Assembly: GCA_008638205.1 (NCBI GenBank)
Contig: VTPO01000005.1
Coordinates: 1-64,000 of the forward strand
Source of the DNA: Pelagibacteraceae bacterium
Lineage (GTDB): Bacteria; Pseudomonadota; Alphaproteobacteria; Pelagibacterales; Pelagibacteraceae
DNA: 64,000 bases
Direction of reading: 5' to 3'
Made by a program: the position numbers and the translations under genes. The notes beneath the pieces are model-generated. The model was not told the DNA's origin. It saw only the letters and a program-made list of their open reading frames with translations, and did no database searches. Shown piece by piece: positions 58,501 through 64,000 of the stretch. Positions within the stretch are counted from its first letter, which is position 1; the number at the start of each line of letters is the position of its first letter.

Positions 58501-59268
58501 ATGAAAAAAACTATATTAGTTACTGGTGGTACTGGAGTTATAGGACTTTCTATAATAGAGCTTTTTTACAAAAAGGGATTCAATGTTATTGCCGCTGGAA
58601 TTAGTAAAGCTAATAATACAAAAATATTTAAAAAAAAATTTAGTTCCAAGAGATCTTTAACTATCAATACAGAGCTCACAAGCTCTAAGAATGTTAGAAA
58701 AGTAATAACGAGTTCTCTTAAAAAATTTAAAAAAATTGATGTGCTGATTAATTGTGCTGGAATTCAATTTGTGATGCCTCTTGAAAAATATCCAGAAAAG
58801 GTTTGGAGAAAGATGATGGATATTAACCTCACAACTCCTTTTTTGTTCACAAAGGAACTCTTACCCATTATGAGAAAAAATAAATGGGGCAGAATTGTTA
58901 ATATAGCTTCTACCCACGGCCTAATTGGTTCAGTAAATAAATCTGCCTACACAGCTTCTAAGCATGGGTTGGTTGGATTGACAAAAGTAACAGCTCTAGA
59001 AACTGCAGAAGATCCAATTACATGCAACTCTTTATGTCCAGGCTTTGTGCTTACCGAACTAATCCAAGATCAAATAGAGGTGGTTGCAAAGAAAAAAAAT
59101 ATTCCAATTAACAGAGCCGGTGTTGAGATGTTGAGAGAAAAACAGCCATCTTTAAAATTTGTTAAAAAAGAAGATATCGCCACCATGATATTTTTTTTAT
59201 GCAGCAAAGAGGCAGATCAAATTACGGGATCTAACTTATCCCTAGATGGAGCTTGGACAGCACAATAA
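58501..59268 (+). CDS. SDR family oxidoreductase (3-hydroxybutyrate dehydrogenase-like)
   Basis: LVTGGTGVIGLSI, NCAGIQFV, YTASKHGLVGLTK. Confidence 0.9.
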   Translation: MKKTILVTGGTGVIGLSIIELFYKKGFNVIAAGISKANNTKIFKKKFSSKRSLTINTELTSSKNVRKVITSSLKKFKKIDVLINCAGIQFVMPLEKYPEKVWRKMMDINLTTPFLFTKELLPIMRKNKWGRIVNIASTHGLIGSVNKSAYTASKHGLVGLTKVTALETAEDPITCNSLCPGFVLTELIQDQIEVVAKKKNIPINRAGVEMLREKQPSLKFVKKEDIATMIFFLCSKEADQITGSNLSLDGAWTAQ

Positions 59269-59300
59269 ATAGCGCTTACAAATATCATTATTATCTTCAA

Positions 59301-59328
59301 TTGATTAATATTTAAAAAGCACTATAAA
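59301..59328 (+). promoter_or_regulatory. Sigma70-like promoter TTGATT-N16-TATAAA upstream of tRNA-Leu(UAG)/tig
   Basis: Hexamers at 59301-59306 and 59323-59328. Confidence 0.6.
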
Positions 59329-59344
59329 TAGCCAGAAATTAATC

Positions 59345-59428
59345 GCGGAAGTGGCGGAATGGTAGACGCGCTGGTCTTAGAAACCAGTGAGGCAACTCGT
59401 GAAGGTTCAAGTCCTTTCTTCCGCACCA
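59345..59428 (+). tRNA. tRNA-Leu(UAG), encoded CCA
   Basis: Acceptor GCGGAAG/CTTCCGC, anticodon loop CTTAGAA, variable arm GAGGCAACTC, T loop TTCAAGT. Confidence 0.96.
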
Positions 59429-59439
59429 AATGAGGAATT

Positions 59440-60891
59440 ATGAAAGTTACTGTAACATCGTCTAAAAACCTTCAATCAACTTTAAAAATCGTGGTTGAAA
59501 AAAAAGAAATAGACACAAAAATAGAAGTAAGACTATCTGAATTAAAAAATACAATTAATTTAAAAGGATTTCGACCGGGCAAAGCTCCCATGGCGTTGTT
59601 AAAAAAACAATTTGGCTCTTCAGTTTATGGGGAAGTGGCAGAAAAATTGCTTCAAGAATCTACCTTCCAAGCACTTAAAGAAAAAAATATCACACCAGCA
59701 AGCCAGCCAAAAATTGATGTTCAAACTTCAGGTGAAGATAAAAATTTAGAATTCACTGTTGCCGTAGAACAGGTACCAGAAATAAAGAAAATAGATTTTG
59801 AAAAAATTACGTTAAATAAATATGAGGTAAAATCAGATAAGAAAGAAATTGAGCAGAGATTAAAAGGCATTGCAGAAAGTAATAAAAAATACGTTGATAA
59901 AAAGGACAAAGCTGCAAATGACGATATGGTGGTCTTTAATTTTGAAGCTACAGTCGAGGGAAAGCCATTTGAGGGAAATAAAGGTGAAAAGCTTCAAATT
60001 GTTTTAGGTAAAGATCTTTTTATTCCAGGTTTTGATGAACAAATGATCGGTTCCAAGCAGGGAGATGAAAAAGTTGCAAAAGTTATGTTGCCAGAAAACT
60101 ATCCGAATAAAGAATTGGCAGGCAAACCAGCAGAGTTTAAATGTAAAATTGTAGAAGTAAAAAAACCAGAAGACCAGAAAATTGATGATGCTTTTGCTAA
60201 AAATTTTGGCGCCAAAGATCTTAAGGATTTAGAGAGTATGATTGGCAATCAAATTTCCAAAGAATACGAGAGCGTAACAGACCAGCTTTTGAAAAAAGAA
60301 ATTTTAGATGATTTAGATAAGAAATTTACTTTTGATTTACCCAAAGGATTGTTGGAGGATGAAGTGCAAAATGTAGAGCATTCTTTAGTTCATGAAAAAA
60401 TGAATGAACTAAAAGCTAAAGGAGAAAAATTTAAGCATGAGCACGATCATGATAAAATTAAATTATCCGATAGTGATAAACAAACTGCTCTAAAGATTGC
60501 AAAAAGAAGAGTCAAGCTTGCTTTATTGTTAAATAAAACTGGTGAAGAAAATAATATCAAAGTTACTCCAGAAGAACTAAAGATGGAATTAGAAAAACAG
60601 TTAAGAAATTATCCGGGACAAGAAAAAAACATTAGAGACTTTTACCAAAAAAATCCTGCTGAATTAACTAAGCTAAAAGGACCTGTTTTTGAAGACAAGG
60701 TTGTTGAGCTTATTAAAAGCAAGGGTAAAATAGTGACCAAGGTTATGTCCAAAGAAGAGTTGTTGAAGCTGTTTAATAGTATTGGTGAAGAAGATAAGAA
60801 AAAAAAGACTTCCCCTAGTAAAACAAAGGAAAAAGCAACACCTGACAAAACTGTAAAAAAAGCCACTCCTAAAAAAACTAGTAAAAAATAG
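59440..60891 (+). CDS. tig: Trigger factor with Lys/Thr-rich C-terminal tail
   Basis: KGFRPGKAPMALLKKQFGSSVYGEV, FKBP domain region, tail KKKKTSPSKTKEKATPDKTVKKATPKKTSKK. Confidence 0.95.
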   Translation: MKVTVTSSKNLQSTLKIVVEKKEIDTKIEVRLSELKNTINLKGFRPGKAPMALLKKQFGSSVYGEVAEKLLQESTFQALKEKNITPASQPKIDVQTSGEDKNLEFTVAVEQVPEIKKIDFEKITLNKYEVKSDKKEIEQRLKGIAESNKKYVDKKDKAANDDMVVFNFEATVEGKPFEGNKGEKLQIVLGKDLFIPGFDEQMIGSKQGDEKVAKVMLPENYPNKELAGKPAEFKCKIVEVKKPEDQKIDDAFAKNFGAKDLKDLESMIGNQISKEYESVTDQLLKKEILDDLDKKFTFDLPKGLLEDEVQNVEHSLVHEKMNELKAKGEKFKHEHDHDKIKLSDSDKQTALKIAKRRVKLALLLNKTGEENNIKVTPEELKMELEKQLRNYPGQEKNIRDFYQKNPAELTKLKGPVFEDKVVELIKSKGKIVTKVMSKEELLKLFNSIGEEDKKKKTSPSKTKEKATPDKTVKKATPKKTSKK

Positions 60892-60916
60892 TTAAACAGA
60901 GTAAATTCTGATTCGT

Positions 60917-61531
60917 ATGAAAGATCCATTTGATGTTTACATGAATACCTTAGTGCCCATGGTTGTTGAGCAAACTCCAAGGGGTGAAAGGGCTTATGAT
61001 ATTTATTCTAGACTTTTAAAGGAAAGAATTATTTTTTTAGTTGGTCCCATCAACTCTCAGGTTTCTAGTTTAATTTCTGCACAACTTCTTTTTTTAGAAT
61101 CGGAAAATAATTCCAAAGAAATTTTTATGTACATTAATAGTCCTGGTGGCATTGTTACAGATGGTCTGGCTATCTATGATACCATGCAATACATCAAGCC
61201 TGCTGTTGCAACACTTTGTATTGGACAGGCTTGCTCTATGGGTTCTTTTCTTTTAGCTGCTGGTGAAAAAGGTCAGCGTATGTCACTACCCAACTCCAGA
61301 GTTATGGTACACCAACCTTCTGCAGGCTTTCAAGGTCAAGCAACAGATATTGAAATTCATGCCAATGAAATTATGCAAACTAAAAAAAAGTTAAATGAAA
61401 TTTATTCCAAACACACTGGTCAGAGTGTAGAAAAAATTAAAGAAGCTTTAGAGCGAGATAAGTTCATGAGCGCTGAAGAGGCAAAGGCATTTGGTTTAAT
61501 AGATAAAGTTGTTGAAAAAAGATCTTCTTAA
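60917..61531 (+). CDS. clpP: ATP-dependent Clp protease proteolytic subunit
   Basis: [45 protein letters not shown]. Confidence 0.97.
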   Translation: MKDPFDVYMNTLVPMVVEQTPRGERAYDIYSRLLKERIIFLVGPINSQVSSLISAQLLFLESENNSKEIFMYINSPGGIVTDGLAIYDTMQYIKPAVATLCIGQACSMGSFLLAAGEKGQRMSLPNSRVMVHQPSAGFQGQATDIEIHANEIMQTKKKLNEIYSKHTGQSVEKIKEALERDKFMSAEEAKAFGLIDKVVEKRSS

Positions 61532-61632
61532 CCACTCAAAACCTCAATATTCTTCCTAATTGTATCTACAGATACAACTAATGCTTGATATTAGTGTGGC
61601 CAGCATATTATTGTCTGTTCATTGATTCGATT

Positions 61633-62895
61633 ATGACAAAAGAAACTAAAAATACATTGTACTGCTCTTTTTGTGGAAAGAGTCAACACGAGGTCAGAAA
61701 ACTAATTGCCGGTCCTACGGTTTTTATTTGTGATGAGTGTGTTGAGCTTTGTATGGACATCATTAAAGAGGAGAGCAAAAGTAATTTTTCTAAAAATGAA
61801 GAAGGAGTTCCTTCTCCAAAAGAAATTTTTTCCACACTAGATGAATACGTCATCGGTCAAAAGACAGCCAAGCAAATTTTATCGGTAGCAGTTCACAATC
61901 ATTACAAAAGACTAAACTATGAAGGAAAAAATAATAAAGGCGATGTAGAGCTTGCAAAATCAAATATTTTATTAATGGGCCCAACTGGTTGTGGAAAAAC
62001 TTTGTTAGCTCAGACTTTAGCAAGAATACTAGATGTTCCATTTACTATGGCGGATGCTACTACCCTAACCGAAGCAGGGTATGTTGGTGAAGATGTGGAA
62101 AATATTATTTTAAAACTTCTTCAAGCTGCAGACTACAATGTTGAAAAAGCTCAACGTGGTATTGTTTATATTGATGAAGTGGATAAGATTAGTAGAAAAA
62201 CAGAAAATCCATCTATTACTAGAGATGTATCTGGTGAAGGAGTTCAGCAAGCTTTATTAAAAATTATGGAAGGTACGGTTGCTAGTGTTCCTCCCCAAGG
62301 AGGTAGAAAGCATCCTCAACAAGAATTTTTACAAGTAGATACTACAAATATACTTTTTATTTGTGGCGGTGCTTTTGCAGGCATTGATAAAATTATCTCA
62401 TCAAGAGACAAGGGATCTTCCATTGGATTTGGTTCCAAATTAAACACCAAGGCAGAAAAAAAAGTTGGTGAATTATTAAAAAGTATTGAACCTGAAGATT
62501 TGTTAAAATTTGGTTTGATTCCAGAATTTATTGGCAGACTTCCTATTATTTCTACTTTGGAAGATTTAGATGAAGATTCTTTGGTTAAAATTTTAGAAGA
62601 GCCTAAAAATTCATTAACTAAGCAATATGCTAAACTCTTTGAAATTGAAGGGGTTAAATTAAATTTTTCAAAAGATGCACTCAAGGCTATTGCTGGAAAA
62701 GCTATTCTGAGAAAAACGGGAGCTAGAGGATTAAGATCTATTATTGAAGAAGTATTATTGGAAACTATGTTTGACCTTCCTTCTATAGAGAACGTAGAAG
62801 AAGTAGTAGTGAACAAGGAAGTAATCCTTGGAAAATCTAAGCCACTACTGATTTATTCCAAGAAATCCTCCAAAGAAGAAAAAATAGCTAATTAG
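61633..62895 (+). CDS. clpX: ATP-dependent Clp protease ATP-binding subunit ClpX (start trimmed from ORF start 61585)
   Basis: Zinc finger CSFCGKSQ...[35 protein letters not shown]. Confidence 0.97.
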   Translation: MTKETKNTLYCSFCGKSQHEVRKLIAGPTVFICDECVELCMDIIKEESKSNFSKNEEGVPSPKEIFSTLDEYVIGQKTAKQILSVAVHNHYKRLNYEGKNNKGDVELAKSNILLMGPTGCGKTLLAQTLARILDVPFTMADATTLTEAGYVGEDVENIILKLLQAADYNVEKAQRGIVYIDEVDKISRKTENPSITRDVSGEGVQQALLKIMEGTVASVPPQGGRKHPQQEFLQVDTTNILFICGGAFAGIDKIISSRDKGSSIGFGSKLNTKAEKKVGELLKSIEPEDLLKFGLIPEFIGRLPIISTLEDLDEDSLVKILEEPKNSLTKQYAKLFEIEGVKLNFSKDALKAIAGKAILRKTGARGLRSIIEEVLLETMFDLPSIENVEEVVVNKEVILGKSKPLLIYSKKSSKEEKIAN

Positions 62896-62922
62896 CTTAT
62901 TAACAGCACCTCACAAATCATA

Positions 62923-62950
62923 CTTGTATTCGTTAAATTAATACTTATTT
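62923..62950 (+). promoter_or_regulatory. Candidate RpoH-type promoter CTTG-N17-CTTATTT upstream of lon
   Basis: CTTG 62923-62926, CTTATTT 62944-62950. Confidence 0.5.
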
Positions 62951-62962
62951 AATAGAGTGGTT

Positions 62963-64000
62963 ATGACAGATGTTACAAAAGTCAATTTAAATGAATACCC
63001 AATCCTACCACTTAGGGATATTGTAGTATTTCCGAATGCAGCCATCCCCTTATTTGTCGGTAGAGAAAAATCTATTAAGGCCTTAGAGGCTGTAGCCTCA
63101 AAGTATAAAAAAATTATTTTAGTAGCTCAAAAAGATTCGGAAACAGACGATCCTAAGGACAAAGATGTTTATGCTTACGGAACTTTAGGAGAAATACTCC
63201 AATTGCTTAAATTACCGGACGGCACTGTAAAAATTTTAGTTGAAGGAAAATCTATAGTTAAAATTAAAGAATTTAAAAAAAATGAAGATTTCTTATTAGC
63301 AGATTGTGAGGAAGTTAAACTCGATTCTAAAAAGCCTGAAGCAATTTCTTTATCCAAGGCTATTATTGGAAAATACGAAAAGCTTTCGAAAATTTCAAAA
63401 AAATTTAATGATGAAAATAACATCAATTTTAAAAACGAAACAGATCCGGTAGTTATATCCAATAAGATTGCTTCAAATTTAAGTATCGATCTTTTTGAAA
63501 AGCAAAAGATTTTAGAAAGTGTCGATATTCAAAAAAAATTAGAATTAATTTTAGGTTATTTAGATAATGAAATTGATGTCTTGTCTGTGGAAAAAAGAAT
63601 TAGAGGTAGGGTTAAAAATCAAATGGAAAAAACTCAGAGGGAGTATTATCTCAATGAGCAATTAAAGGCGATCCAAAAAGAGCTTGGTGAAATTGAGGAA
63701 GGAAAAGATGAAACCAAAGTTCTAGAAGATTCTATTAAAAAAGCAAAAATGTCCAAAGAGGCAGAAGAAAAATGTTTTGCAGAATTAAAAAAATTACGAA
63801 TGATGAGTCCCATGTCTGCAGAATCTACGGTAGTAAGAAATTACTTAGAGTGGATGGTTGCTTTGCCGTGGCATAAGTCTTCTAAAGTGAACACGGATAT
63901 TAATGTAGCTCAAAAAGTTTTAGACAAAGACCATTATGGTCTTGAAAAAGTAAAAGATAGAATTTTAGAGTTTCTTGCAGTCCAGTCTAGAATACAAAAA
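62963..64000 (+). CDS. lon: ATP-dependent protease La (Lon), 5' part, runs off window
   Basis: Uninterrupted frame from ATG 62963 to window end; PILPLRDIVVFPNAAIPLFVGREKSIKALE. Confidence 0.95.
   Translation, partial: MTDVTKVNLNEYPILPLRDIVVFPNAAIPLFVGREKSIKALEAVASKYKKIILVAQKDSETDDPKDKDVYAYGTLGEILQLLKLPDGTVKILVEGKSIVKIKEFKKNEDFLLADCEEVKLDSKKPEAISLSKAIIGKYEKLSKISKKFNDENNINFKNETDPVVISNKIASNLSIDLFEKQKILESVDIQKKLELILGYLDNEIDVLSVEKRIRGRVKNQMEKTQREYYLNEQLKAIQKELGEIEEGKDETKVLEDSIKKAKMSKEAEEKCFAELKKLRMMSPMSAESTVVRNYLEWMVALPWHKSSKVNTDINVAQKVLDKDHYGLEKVKDRILEFLAVQSRIQK

Noticed and set aside
60780-60891. Lys/Thr-rich tail of trigger factor as a novel domain
   Set aside because: Basic low-complexity tails are common at C-termini of alphaproteobacterial Tig; not enough to call novel.
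62316-62816. 166-aa antisense ORF inside clpX
   Set aside because: Fully antisense to a strongly supported ClpX gene; Ser/Leu/Asn-rich composition typical of reverse-frame artefacts.
1-64000. CRISPR arrays or Cas genes
   Set aside because: No regularly spaced repeat array or Cas-like protein noticed while reading.

Overview
AT-rich, densely packed chromosomal segment from what looks like a streamlined marine alphaproteobacterium (SAR11/Pelagibacterales-like). The taxon is inferred from gene content, base composition and very short intergenic spaces, not from a search. Most of the window is core metabolism: glmU-glmS, cysS-cimA-trmJ-rpsD, the purB-purC-purS-purQ-purL block, nrdAB, prpBC, glnA, parE, and tRNA-Leu-tig-clpP-clpX-lon. 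Accessory parts are: (i) a carboxylic-acid uptake/catabolism block at 1-15.5 kb with TTT and TRAP transporters; (ii) a small surface/secreted module at 17.1-19.3 kb with a stand-alone inverse-autotransporter-like barrel; (iii) a glycosyltransferase/methyltransferase islet at 50.8-54.5 kb punctuated by three related tRNA-Leu(UAA) sequences (one full, one truncated, one degenerate), with cargo genes starting a few nt after the CCA ends. Item (iii) is the best candidate for an undescribed mobile or cassette-like arrangement. Other points of note are a photolyase-like protein with an apparently permuted domain order, intrinsic-terminator-like hairpins placed just after the binding-protein gene in two unrelated transporter operons, consensus promoters placed for leaderless transcripts, and divergent genes whose start codons share one ATGCAT. 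No CRISPR array, rRNA, integrase or transposase was seen.
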